64,000 bases of DNA from Chara braunii. Taxonomy: Eukaryota; Streptophyta; Charophyceae; Charales; Characeae. Both the position numbers and the translations under genes were made by a program. Below are positions 33,191 to 44,508 of the stretch, piece by piece (the first letter of the stretch is position 1; the number at the start of each line of letters is the position of its first letter). A model generated the notes under the pieces. The model saw only the letters and a list, made by a program, of their open reading frames with translations. It ran no database searches and was not told the origin of the DNA. Location: assembly GCA_003427395.1 (NCBI GenBank), contig BFEA01000045.1, positions 3,743,056 to 3,807,055 on the forward strand. Reading direction: 5' to 3'.

Positions 33191-33864
33191 GAGAAAGGGC
33201 CCAGGCCTCTGACGAAGGAGGGGCCGAGAGATGCGAACAGCATGAGCCTTGGCTTGAGGAGAACGAAGGGAGACACGAAGGGTGTGACGAACGCGAGGAT
33301 GGGGAAGAAAGAAGGGAAAACCCGCATGTAGAGCGGAGCGGCCGCGACAATTGTGAGGGGAGGTATCCGGACTTTGAAGAGGGATATGAGAGGAGGATGG
33401 AGATTCCCTACAACTTGGATCCAAGGAACTTCACAGGTGAGTTCAGCCCCATACGGACGGAAGAAGAGGTGGATGAGGAGGAAGAAGTACAGGAGGTCAT
33501 AGAAATCAGCAGTGGCGATGAGAAGGATGAAATCTCGAGGTCTAGAGAAGAGAGGCGGCCCCCGATACACCAACCGCACGAAGAGGCCTTCAAATGGGAG
33601 GACGAGTTTGGGCCAATGCCTAGTCATTGGTTCCAACAATGACTCGGTGTGATCAAACACGAGTGGATTATCAAGACCCGGGAACTCGCAAGAGCGGGGG
33701 TGGTAGCCACACCTTTGGACTTCTACAGTGAGATGGAGTTGCGAGAAATTGCGAGGAGGAAGAGAGAAATCATGGCCTTTGGCCTGGGGGTTCAAAAGCC
33801 AGCAGAAAGACAAGACGAGCAAGAGACCGGGCGAGTTGAGGCACATTACAACAATAGGGATTAG
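33187..33864 (+). CDS. Acidic ORF with one internal TGA
   Basis: One frame runs from 33,187 to TAG at 33,862 with a single TGA at 33,640. The first 150 codons are Glu/Arg-rich and include EVIEISSGDEKDEIS, echoing the IYISSGSESEEE segment of the preceding ORF. After the stop comes a helical segment (MELREIARRKREIMAFGLG). The composition resembles the spacer regions of retroelement gag proteins. It could belong to a further element whose remainder was replaced by the satellite. Not recognised. Confidence 0.4.
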
Positions 33865-34384
33865 ATGTTGTTAAGTGCTGGATAAGAAATTGTGATTTCC
33901 TTTCTTTTGCAAATATGGGATGACAGGGTTTGTACAGTATGAGTAAGCTTGTGAGGAATATGGGATAAAATGATTAGCTAAGACTTAGTCACGATGGGTT
34001 AGAAGATAGCATTTTGAGGCTACTTTCTGGATGAGCTACCTTCGAAAGTGTCTAGACAAGACAATGACACGAGGCATGGGATGAGACTGGTTGGGAAGGG
34101 TGTATTGTAAACCTTGAATGGAATGAGGATTATGTCTTTGAGAAGAAAAATTGTGAGTACGGATGGACGAGCAAAATAAGACGTGAATGATGGTCGAGTA
34201 CAAGAGAGGTTAGGCAACCTATGTGCTAAGGGGCGTGAAGAACACTCCTTCCCTAGGAGTCTAATCCAACTGAGTCATGAATGAGTCTGAGAATAACCAA
34301 GATCTGATAAACCAAAGAGAGATGGTTAACGGCCATGTAAATATTCAGTAAAATATTAAAGAACATTCCGTGCAAAGGTAGTTC
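33865..34384. other. Non-coding lead-in to the satellite
   Basis: AT-rich sequence without domains; the first satellite monomer is recognisable from about 34,385. Confidence 0.5.
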
Positions 34385-37300
34385 TAACACTTAGCCATTT
34401 TTTTAGGGTACCTCACATGCTAGCCCTCCCCAAGTCTTCGCCGAAGATCACACTTATTTTTCTTTTTTTCATTCTTTGGGAAATCAGTCGTTTTTTATGG
34501 TATCTTACCAAATCGCCCTCCCCAAGTCTTCGCCGAAGATTACTCTTATTTTTCTTCTTTTTTTTCTTTGGGAAATAAGCCGTTTTTTAGGGTATCTCAC
34601 CTGCTAGCCATCCCCAAGTCTTCACCGAAGATTACACTTATTTTTCTTTTTTTTTTCCTTTGGGAACTTAGCCGTTTTTTAGGTATCTCACATGCTAGCC
34701 CTCCCCAAGTTTTTATCGAAGATTACACTTTTTTTTTTTTTTTTTCTTCTATGGGAACTTAGTCATTTTTTATGGTATTTTTCTTCTTTTTTTTCTAGGG
34801 GAACTTAGTCTTTTTCGAGGTTATCTCACATGCTAGCCCTCCCCAAGTCTTCGCCGAAGATTACACTTATTTTTCTTATTTTTCTTCTTTGGGATCTTAG
34901 TCGTTTTTAAGAGTATTTTACCTGCTAGCCCTCCCCAAGTCTTCGCCGAAGATTACACTTATTTTTTCTTTTTTTTTTCTTTGGGAACTTGGCCATTTTT
35001 CAGTGTATCTCACCTGCTAGCTCTCCCCAAGTCTTTGTCGAAGATCACACTTATTTTTCTTCTTTTTTTTTTTTGGAACTTAGTCGTTTTTTATGGTATC
35101 TCACCTGCTAGCCCTCCCCAAGTCTTCGTCGAAGATTACACTTATTTTTCTTTTTGTTTTTCTTTGGTAAATTATTATTTTTCGAGGGTGTCTCACCTGC
35201 TAGCCCTCCCCAAGTCTTCGCCGACGATTATACTTACTTTTCTTTTTTTTCTTCTTTGGGAACTTAGTTATTTTTTAGGATATCTTACCTGCTAGCACTT
35301 CCCAAGTCTTCGCCGAAGATTACACTTATTTTTCTTCTTTTTTTCCTTTGGGAACTTAGCCGTTTTTTAGGGTATCACACCTGCTAGCCCTCCCTGAGTC
35401 TTCGTCGAAGATCACACTTTTTTTTTTTTTTTAGACTTAGTCGTTTTTTAGGGTATCTCACTTGCTAGCCCTCTCCAAGTCTTCGTTGAAGATTACACTT
35501 ATTTTCTTCTTTTTTTTCTCTGGTAACTTGCTTGTTTTTTGTAATATCTCACCTACTAGCCATCTTCAAAACTTCGCTGAAGATTACACTTATTTTTCTA
35601 CTTTTGTTTTCTTTGGGAACTTAACCATTTTTTAAGGTATCTCACCTGCTAGCCCTCCCCAAGTCTTCGTCGAAGATTACACTTATTTTTCTTCTTTTTT
35701 TTCTTTGAGAACTTAGTCGTTTTTTATGGTATCTCACCTGCTAGCCCTCCTCAAGTCTTCGCCGAAGATTACACTTATTTTTCTTCTTTTTTTTCTTTGG
35801 GAACTTAATCATTTTTTTAGGGTATCTCACCTACTAGCCATCCCCAAGTCTTCATCGAAGATTACACTTATTTTTCTTTTTTTTTTTCTTTGGGAACTAG
35901 GTCCTTTTTTCAGGGTAGACTAAACTTATTCTTATTTTTTTTTTCTTCTTTGGGAACTTAGTCGTTTTTTAGGGTATCTTACATGCTAACCCTCCCCAAG
36001 TCTTCGCCGAAGATTACAATTTTTTTTCTTTTTTTTTTCTTTAGGAACTTTATCGTTTTTCAGGGTTTCTTACCTGCGAGCCCTCCCCAAATCTTCGACG
36101 AAGATTACACTTATTTTTCTTCTTTTTTTTCCTAAGGAACTTGGTCGTTTTTTATGGTATCTCACATGCTAGCCCTCCCCAAGTTTTCGCCGAAGATTAC
36201 ACTTATTTTTCTTCTTTTCTTTCTTTGGAAACTTGGTTATTTTTTAGGGTATCTCACCTGCTAGACATCCCGAAATCTTCACCGAACATTACACTTGTTT
36301 TTCCTCTTTTTTTTATCACGGAACTTGTCCGTTTTTTAAGGTATCTCACTTGCAAGCCCTCCCTAAGTGTTCACCGAACATTACACATTTATTTTTCTTA
36401 TTTTTCTTCTTAAGGAACTTAATCGTTTTTCAAGGTGTCTTACCTGCTAGCCATCCCAAAGTCTTCGCCGAAAATTACACTTATTTTTCTTCTTCTTTTT
36501 ATTTGGCAACTTAGCCGTTTTTTAGGGTATCTCACTTGCTTGCCCTCCCCAAGTCTTCGCCGAAGACTACATTTTTTTTTTTTTTTTTTTTTATACGAAC
36601 TTAGTCGTTTTTNNNNNNNNNNNNNNNNNNNNNNNNNNNNNNNNNNNNNNNNNNNNNNNNNNNNNNNNNNNNNNNNNNCTTGCTTGCCCTCCCCAAGTCT
36701 TCGCCGAAGACTTACATTTTTTTTTTTTTTTTTTTTATACGAACTTAGTCGTTTTTAGGGCATCTCACCTTCTAGCTTTCCCCATGTCTTCGCCGAAGAT
36801 TACACTTATTTTTCTTTTTTTTTTTCTTTAGGAACTTGGCCGTTTTTTATGGTATCTCACCTGCTCGCCCTCCCCAGGTCTTCGTCGAAGATTATACTTA
36901 TTTTTCTTCTTTTTTTCTTTGGGAAGTTAGTCGTTTTAAAGGATATCTCACCTTCAAACCATCCCAAAGTCTTCACAGAAGATTACACTTTTTTTTTTTT
37001 TTTTTTTTTTTTTGGAAAATTAGTCGTTTTTTAGGTATCTCACCTTCTAGTCCTTCCCAAGTCTTCGCCGAAAATTAAACTTATTTTTCTAATTTTTTTT
37101 CTTTGGGAACTTTTTCGTTTTTAAGAGTATTTTACCAGCTAACCCTCCCCACGTCTTCGCCGAAGATTACACTTATTTTTTCTCTTTTTCTTCTTTGGGA
37201 AGTTAGCCATTTTTTAGGGTATCTCACCTGCTAGCCCTCCCCAAATCTTCGTCGAAGATCACACTTATTTTTCTTCTTTTTTTTCTTTGGGAACTTCGTC

Positions 37301-40300
37301 GTTTCTTAGGGTATCTCACCTGCTAGTCATCCCCAAGTCTTCGTCGAAGATTACACTTATTTTGGTTTTTGTTTTTCTTTGGTAAATTAGTATTTTTCGA
37401 GGGTATCTCACCTGCTAGCCCTCCCCAACTCTTCGTCGACGATTACAATTACTTTTCTTCTTTTTCTTCTTTGGGAACTTAGTCATTTTTTGGGGTATCT
37501 TACCTACTAGCACTTCCTTAGACTTCGCCGAAGATTACACTTTTTTTTTAATTTTATTTTCCTTTGGGAACTGAGCCATTTATTAGGGTATCTCACATGC
37601 TAGCCCTCCCCAAGTCTTCGCCGAAGATCACACTTTTTTTTTTTTTTTTTGGAACTTAGTCGTTTTTTAAGGTATCTTACCTGCTAACCCTCCCCAATTC
37701 TTCGCCGAAGATTACTCTTTTTTTTCTTTGGGAACTTAGTCGTTTTTTAGGGTATCTCACCTGCTAGCCATCCCCAAGTCTTCACCGAAGATTACACTTA
37801 TTTTTGTTTTTTTTTTCCTTCGGGAACCTAGCCGTTTTTTAGGGTATCTCACCTGTTAGCCCTCCCCTAGTTTTCGTCGAATATTACACTTATTTTTGTT
37901 TTTTTTTCTTCTTTGGGAACTTCGTCGTTTCTTATGGTATTTATTTTTCTTCTTTTTTTTGTTTGGAAACTTAGTCCTCTTCGAGGTTATCTCACATGCT
38001 AGCCCTCCCCAAGTGTTCGTCGAAGATTACAATTATTTTTCTTATTTTTCTTTTTTGGGATCTTAGTCGCTTTTAAGAGTATTTTACCTGCTATCCCTCC
38101 TCAAGTCTTCGCCGAAGATTACACTTATTTTCTCTTTTTTTTTTTCTTTGGGACCTTAGCCATTTTTTAGGGTATCTCACCGGCTAGCTCTCCCCAAGTC
38201 TTCGCCGAAGATCGCACTTATTTTTTTTCTTTTTTTTCTTTTGGAACTTAGTCGTTTTTTAGGGTATCTCACCTGCAAGCTCTCCCCAAGTATTCGCCGA
38301 AGATTAGACTTATTTTTCTCTTTGTTTTTCTTTGGTAAATTAGTATTTTTCGAGGGTATCTTACCTGCTAGCCCTCCCCTAGTCTTCGCCGACGATTAAA
38401 CTTACTTTTTTTTTTTTTTTTCTTTGAAAACTTAGTTAGTTTTTACGGTATCTTACCTGCTAGCACTTCCCAAGTCTTCGCCGAAGATTACACTTATTTT
38501 TCTTCTTTTTTTCCTTTGGGAACTTCGCCGTTTTTTAGGGTATGTCACATGCAAGCCCTCCCCGAGTTTTCCCCGAAGATAAGACTTTTTTTTTTTTTTT
38601 GGTAACTTAAACGTTTTTTAGGGTATCTCACATGCTAGCCCTCTCCAAGTCTTCGCTAAAGATTACACTTCTTTTCTTCTTTTTTTTCTCTGGTAACTTG
38701 GTTGTTTTTTATGGTATCTCACGTACTAGCCATTTTCAAAACTTCACTGAAGATTACACTTATTTTTCTACTTTTTTTTCTTTAGGAACTTAACCGTTTT
38801 TTAAGGTATCTAACCTGCTAGCCCTCCCCAAGTCTTCGCCGAAGATAACACTTATTTTTCTTCTTTTTATTTTTTGGGAACTTAGTCGTTTTTTATGGTA
38901 TCTCACCCTCTAGCCCTCCTCAAGTCTTCGCCGAAGATTACACTTATTTTTCTTCTTTATTTTCTTTGGGAACTTAGTCGTTTTTTGAGGGTATCTCACG
39001 AGCTAGCCATCTCCAAGTCTTCACCGAAGATTACAGTTATTTTTCTTCTTTTTTTCCTTTGGGAACTTAGCTGTTTTTTAGGATATCTCACCTGCTAGCC
39101 CTCCCCAAGTTTTCGCCGAAGATTACACTTATTATTTTATTTTTTTTTCTTTGGGAACTTGGTCGTTTTTTATGGTACTTTTCTTCTTTTGTTTCTTTGG
39201 AAACTTAGTCATTTTCGAGGTTATCTCACATGCTAGCCCTCCCCAAGTCTTCGCTGAAGATTAAACTTATTTTTTTTATTTTTCTTCTTTGGGATCTTAG
39301 TCGTTTTTAAGAATATTTTATCTGTTAGCCCTCCCCAAGTCTTCGCCAAAGATCACACTTTTTTTTTTTTTTTTTTTTTCTCGTGAACTTAGTCATTTTT
39401 TAGGGTATCTCACCTGCTAGCTCTTCTCAAGTCTTCGTCGAAGATCACACTTATTTTTCTTCTTTTTTTTCTTTGAGAACTTAGTCGTTTTTTATGGTAT
39501 CTCACCTGCTAGCCCTCCCTAAGTCTTCGCCGAACATTACACTTATTTTTCCTGTTGTTTTTCTTTGGTAAATTAGTATTTTTTGAGGGTATCTGACCTG
39601 CTAGCCCTCCCCAAGTCTCCGCCGACTATTACACTTACTTTTCTTATTTTTCTTCTTTGGGAACTTAGTTATTTTTAAGGGTATGTTACCTGCTAGCACT
39701 GCCCAAGTCCTCGCCGAAGATTACACTTATTTTTCGTATTTTTTCCTTTGGGAACTTAGCCGTTTTTTAGGGTATCTCACCTGCTAGCCCTCCCCGAGTC
39801 TTCACCGAAGATCACACTTTTTTTCTTTTTTTTGGGAACTTAGTCGTTTTGTAGGGTATCTCACCTGCTAGGCCTCTCCAAGTTTTCGCTGAAGATTACT
39901 TTATTTTCTTCTTTTTTTTCTCTGGTAACTTGGTTGTTTTTTATGGTATCTCACCTACTAGCTATCTTCAAAACTTCATTGAAGATTACACTTATTTTTG
40001 TTCTTTTTTTACTTTGGGAACTTAGTTGTTTTTTATGGTATCTCACCTGCTAGCGCTCCTCAAGTCTTCGCCGAAGATTACACTTATTTTTCTTTTTTTT
40101 TTCTTTGGGAACTTAGTCGTTTTTTTAGGGTATCTCACCTGCTAGTCATCCCCAAGTCTTACACTTATTTTTCTTCTTTTTTTTCTTTGGGAACGTGGTC
40201 TTTTTTTAGGGTAGACTAGACTTATTTTTCTTTTTTTTCTTCTTTGGGAACTTAGTCGTTTTGTAGGGTATCTTACCTGTTAACCCTCCCCAAGTCTTCT

Positions 40301-41770
40301 CCGAAGATTACACTTTTTTTTTTTTTTTTTAAGAACTTAGCCGTTTTGTAGGGTTTCCCATCTGCAAGCCCTCCCCAAATCTTCGACGAAGATCACACTT
40401 ATTTTTCTTCTTTTTTTTCCTAGGGAACTTGGTCGTTTTTTTTGTTACCTCACGTGCTAGCCCTCCCCAAGTCTTCGCCGAAGATTACACTTATTTTTCT
40501 TCTTTTTTTTCTCTGGGAACTTAGTTGTTTCTTAGGGTATCTCACCTGCTAGCCATCCCCAAGTCTTCGTCGAAGATTACACTTTTTTTTCGTCTTTTTT
40601 TTATTTGGGAACTTGTCCGTTTTTTAAGGTATCTCACCTGCAAGTCCCCCCTAAGTCTTCACTGAAGATTATACTTATTTTTATTATTTTTCTTCTTTGG
40701 GAACTCAGTCATTTTTTAGGGTATCTTACCTGCTAGCCCTCCCTAAGTCTTCGTCGAAGATTACACTTTTTTTTGTTTTTGTTTTTCGTTGGTAAATTAA
40801 TATTTTTCGAGGGTATCTCACCTGCTAGCCCTTTCCAACTCTTCGCCGACGATTACACTTACTTTTCTTCTTTTTCTTCCTTGGGAACTTAGTCATTTTT
40901 TAGGGTATCTTACCTGCTAGCACTTCCCAAGTCTTCGTTCGAAGATTACACTTATTTTTCTTCTTTTTTTCCTTTTGGAACTTAGTCATTTTTTAGGGTA
41001 TCTCACCTACTAGCCTTCCCCGAGTCTTCGCCGAAGATCACACTTTTTTCTTTTTTTTTTGGAACTTAGTCGTTTTTTAGGGTATCTCACCTTCCAGCCC
41101 TCTCCAAGTCTTCGCCGAATATTACACTTATTTTCTTTTTTTTTTCTCTAGTAACTTAGTTGTTTTTTAGGGTATCTCACCTACTAGCCATCCTCAAAAC
41201 TTCGTCAAAGATTACACTTTTTTTTCTTCTTTTTTTTCTTTGGGAACGTAGCCGTTTTTTAAGGTACCTCACCTGGTAGCCCTCCCCAAGTCTTCGCCGA
41301 AGATTACACTTATTTTTCTTCTTTTTTTTTGTTTGGGAACTTAGCCAATTTTTAGGGTATCTCACCTGCTAGCCATCCCCAAGTCTTCGTCGAAAATTAC
41401 ACTAATTTTTCTTCTTTTTCTTCTTTGGAAACTTGGTTGTTTTTTAGGGTATCTCACCTGCTAGCCCCCCCCAAGTCTTCGCCGAAAATTACACTTTTTT
41501 TTTTTTTTTTTTTTTTTTTTTGGGAACTTAGTCATTTTTTATGGTATCTCACCAGCTAACCTTTCCCAAGTCTTCACCGAAGATTACAATTTTTTTTCTT
41601 TTTTTTTTTCTCTGGTAAATTAGTATTTTCCGAGGGTATCCCACCTGCTAGCCCTCCCCTAGTCTTCGCCGAAGATTACACTTACTTTTCTTTTTTTTCT
41701 TCTTTGGGAACTTAGTCGTTTTTTAGGGTATCTTACCCGCTAGCCCTTCCCAAGTCTTCGCCAAAGATAT
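34385..41770 (+). repeat. Left satellite array, ~92-bp monomers, forward orientation
   Basis: Roughly 80 head-to-tail monomers. The typical order is GGTATCTCACCTGCTAGCCC, TCCCCAAG, TCTTCGCCGAAGA, TTACACTTATTTTTCTTC, a T tract of variable length, then CTTTGGGAACTTAGTCGTTT. The 13-nt core TCTTCGCCGAAGA (or with central T) is a perfect palindrome around one base and is the best-kept part. Variant monomers (GGTAAATTAGTATTTTTCGAG and CATCTTCAAAACTTC types) recur every ~1.23 kb in the right half, a higher-order repeat of about 13 monomers. Long translated frames here are by-products of the repeat. Confidence 0.97.
36613..36678. other. Assembly gap (66 N) inside the satellite
   Basis: The sequence before the gap (CTTGCTTGCCCTCCCCAAG through TATACGAACTTAGTCGTTTTT) is repeated almost exactly after it, with one extra base. 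The gap may be artificial, joining overlapping contig ends, or may hide further monomers. Confidence 0.9.
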
Positions 41771-42172
41771 ATAAATTGAAAGCGTTTATGATGAATAATG
41801 CATACTATATATTAGAAAAATAGAATAATTTTACAATAGAGAGTTTCCTGACCGAACGTTCGGGGTCCCGTTCGGGGGCCGAACACCTCCAGGTTCGGCC
41901 CGCGCCAAAAAACTTTTTGGGGCCTAAAAATATATTTTTTTTTCTGAATTTTTTTTTGTGAGTTCTCTATGATGTAGCCTACACGTTATAAATTTTGAAG
42001 CCATTCTGCTAAGCCAAAAAAACAATAAAAATTGTCAAAGATGGGGGTGTCAAAACGTGCTCGCCCACTCGCTATTTTGTGTTTTTTTCACTTTTAAGTT
42101 TTTGGTTTCACTTTATTTCGGGGCCTTAAAAAAATTATTATTTTTTGAAACAATTTTAATGAGTTATTGATT
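41771..42172 (+). other. Satellite-to-PLE junction region
   Basis: AT-rich sequence with a cluster of GTTCGG words, including the palindrome CCGAACGTTCGG (41,852-41,863). Positions about 42,013-42,070 (GCCAAAAAAACAATAAAAATTG, then CAAAGATGG and GTGCTCGCCCAC) have an inverted homologue at 48,297-48,357. Part of this flank is therefore present on both sides of the PLE in opposite orientation. Confidence 0.75.
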
Positions 42173-42970
42173 ATGGAGGGACAGGGTTTTTTCCGTTTGA
42201 TAAAGGGCAGGGTTTCGATCGGCTGATCCGGGTTTTGGATGTGTTTTGTTTGATAAATTTTTTCCGTTTCGTACGATTGTTTAGGAATGTTTCCGACGTT
42301 TCGTTTTTTGGCTCGGTTAGGACGGTTCTAGGCATTGCTTTTTCAGGATTGTTCTCGCTGTTCGTTTGTTTCATGTTTTTGGTTTTGTTAGTTTTTGACT
42401 TTGGGTGCAGGCATGGGCCCGCTGACGCTTGGCTGCCAACGTCAGGCTATACGCAGGGTTCAGGGTGTGCAGCCCTCTGTCGTGTTGCGAGTCCGGTAGG
42501 TTATAGCCGGACACTTTCGTTGTAGGACGTCGCGGGACTTGGGTGTAGTAGTAGCTGTACGAAGGAAAGTGCGATTAGACTATCTGTCGGTAGTATAATA
42601 ATGATGATTGTATAGTGCTTGGTCTTTTCGGGTCTGACGTTGTGTGGACCTACCGGCGTTTCCGGAGATGCCGTTTCGGTCAACAGCGGAGGTGGGAATG
42701 AAGGGCGTAACGTAGTAGACAAGGGACGAAGTACGAATGATCTTCCCCCTGAAGAGGACCGTGTGGCGGCGGTCGAAACCGGTCGGGGTGCCATGACCCA
42801 CCGGCTCAAGCAATTATCAGTTTATCAGTATACTCTGCTCTTTATAATGCTCTGTAGCATTTCATTTGAGTGTGACGTGTACGTGTGAACACCTTGTGTT
42901 ATGCATGTGTAGTTGTGAACACCTTGTGTAATGCATGTGGTGATCACCTTGTATCAGTGAACCTGCTGAA
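42173..42970 (+). repeat. 5' pseudo-LTR of the PLE
   Basis: The first part (42,173-42,626) recurs in direct orientation at 47,668-48,123. The second part (about 42,625-42,955) recurs inverted at 48,385-48,720. The switch is at the same point in both, CTTTTC|GGGTC. The block contains the hammerhead at 42,745-42,788 and two tandem copies of GTGAACACCTTGTGT(T/A)ATGCATGTG near 42,886-42,932. Pseudo-LTRs of PLEs normally carry the promoter and the ribozyme that sets transcript ends. Confidence 0.85.
42745..42788 (+). ncRNA. Type I hammerhead ribozyme motif in the pseudo-LTR
   Basis: In order: stem I strand CCCC (42,745-42,748), core CUGAAGA (42,749-42,755), stem II GACCG/CGGUC (42,757-42,761 and 42,770-42,774) with loop UGUGGCGG, core GAAA (42,775-42,778), stem III ACCGGU, cleavage triplet GUC (C at 42,784), and stem I strand GGGG (42,785-42,788). 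Stem III is a 6-nt palindrome with no loop, so it would form between two RNAs, as proposed for the short-stem-III hammerheads of other PLEs. One unpaired G between the core and stem II is irregular. Activity is not shown. Confidence 0.78.
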
Positions 42971-43162
42971 GGCTCGTGTGAACCCGTTGGGAGATGTAGG
43001 CCGAGCGAGTGTGAGCACGTTTTTGTGACGTGGTGGTTTGTGATGTTGACAATTCGGGACGTTTGTTGACGTACGCGTGAATTACTAACGAAGGAAGTTT
43101 TGGGGAAGGTGTGAGGGTAAGATCAAAATGACGTCTGCTGGGGAGGTAGGTGAAAGAACGCT

Positions 43163-44508
43163 GTGGGACTCACTGATTTCGACGTACTGTCGGTGTCCTT
43201 CGAATTGAGATACGTTGGAAGAATCGGCTGCGGCAGTATGTCCGAACACCGGGACGAGGGGCGCGGTGATTATCGTGATCGCCGACATGATCGCTATTAT
43301 GAGGGGAGATCTGAGAGCGGACGTCAGCGGGGGAATGAGACCCAGCGCGAACGCTCAGTGGAACCCGGCGGGACTAGCCGGTAGGGGAGCTATTGAGATC
43401 ATCCAAGACGTATCGCACCAATGTGTTTCGAATGTGGGGAGCCTGGGTATTATCGTAACCAGTGTCCGAGACTCCTCGACGAAGGGAGCTCCAGGGCTGG
43501 CGGATATCGCGGACGATCGATGTCACCACGGCAACGAGACCGGCTGTTTGAACAGCGGTTGGCCTCCGAAGAACCTGGACTACGTCGTCAGCTGGAGGAT
43601 CTAGCCAGCACGGTAGCCACGATGAAGGAATTCGTGGAGATCGAGAATGCTAAGAAGTTGGAAAAAGCTAAACGTAAGCAGGAGCAAGCTGAACGGAAGC
43701 TGCGTGAGGAAGAGGAGCGTCGTGCGGAGGAACAAGCGCGTTCAGCGGAAGAGCGACGGCGTAGTAAGAAGGAGGACAGACTGCGGCGTGAAGCTGAGGC
43801 AAAGGAGCGATTTCGTAAGGAGATGTTGGCCTTGATTTCTTTGCATGTGGGAGGACTGAGAGAGGAATTGATACAAAGAGAGGAATTTCTTTGCATGTGG
43901 GAGGCAAAGGAGCGATTTCTTTGCATGTGGGAGGCAAAAAGAGGAATTTCTTTGCATGTCGGACGACGGTGACGGGGGCGTTGTCGGATGAAGGATCCTA
44001 TGACTCGGACAACGGTGATATCGAAGGATTGTACAGCAAGACCGAGCAACTCATCATTTCCGAAAAAAGAAAGTGGGGTCCTGAGATTCCGGTGGAAGGA
44101 AGTCCACCAATGATGACCCCGGCGAAACGTCCAGCGCAGCGCCGCCCGCATCTAAGTTGTAGACACCCTCCGATGAAGCGCTCACCGGGTGTTACCCCGA
44201 AGGCTGCCACGTCAAGAAAGAAAATTCCAGCTGGAGGCGGTTCCAGCGGAAAACTGAAGTACGTGACGGAGAATCTGCGCCAGCTGGGCGCCCTATCAGT
44301 GGACGAGATCAAGAAGATCTGTCAACTAGAGGATGTTCAATGGGAAGGCCGTAAGCTGCATACTATTCTGGCCATCGCCGACAAGCGCACGCGGGTCGCT
44401 TATGACCCTGAAGTTGACGAAAAGAAGAATGAACCGGAACAAGTGACTTTGGAAGGTAACGAAGCTGATGCGCAAGAGGAGGACGATTCTGGCGGAGAGG
44501 ATGAGTGA
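43163..44508 (+). pseudogene. PLE upstream ORF: zinc-knuckle relic, coiled coil, acidic tail
   Basis: The frame from 43,163 encodes an Arg/Asp-rich region, is broken by TAG and TGA between about 43,380 and 43,402 (CAG and CGA expected), and continues as CFECGEPGYYRNQCP, a zinc knuckle whose His is replaced by Tyr. A strong coiled coil follows (KLEKAKRKQEQAERKLREEE). Four copies of ATTTCTTTGCATG at 43,834-43,964 shift the frame; the reading then continues in the frame of the nuclease-RT to TGA at 44,506, with a region TENLRQLGALSVDEIKKICQ and an acidic end. It probably acts as a nucleic-acid-binding partner of the RT; this is inference from the knuckle. Confidence 0.7.

Noticed and set aside
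32890-33846. 318-codon minus-strand ORF
   Set aside because: It is the antisense of the acidic ORFs at 32.9-33.9 kb; GA-rich codons give a long open complementary frame.
34560-41365. Many Phe/Leu/Ser-rich membrane-like proteins in the satellite
   Set aside because: They are translations of T-rich monomers and change frame with every length variant; no real coding signal.
41840-41905. Repeated GTTCGG/CCGAAC as a possible operator
   Set aside because: Only a short cluster with one 12-bp palindrome and no adjacent gene; left as part of the junction region.
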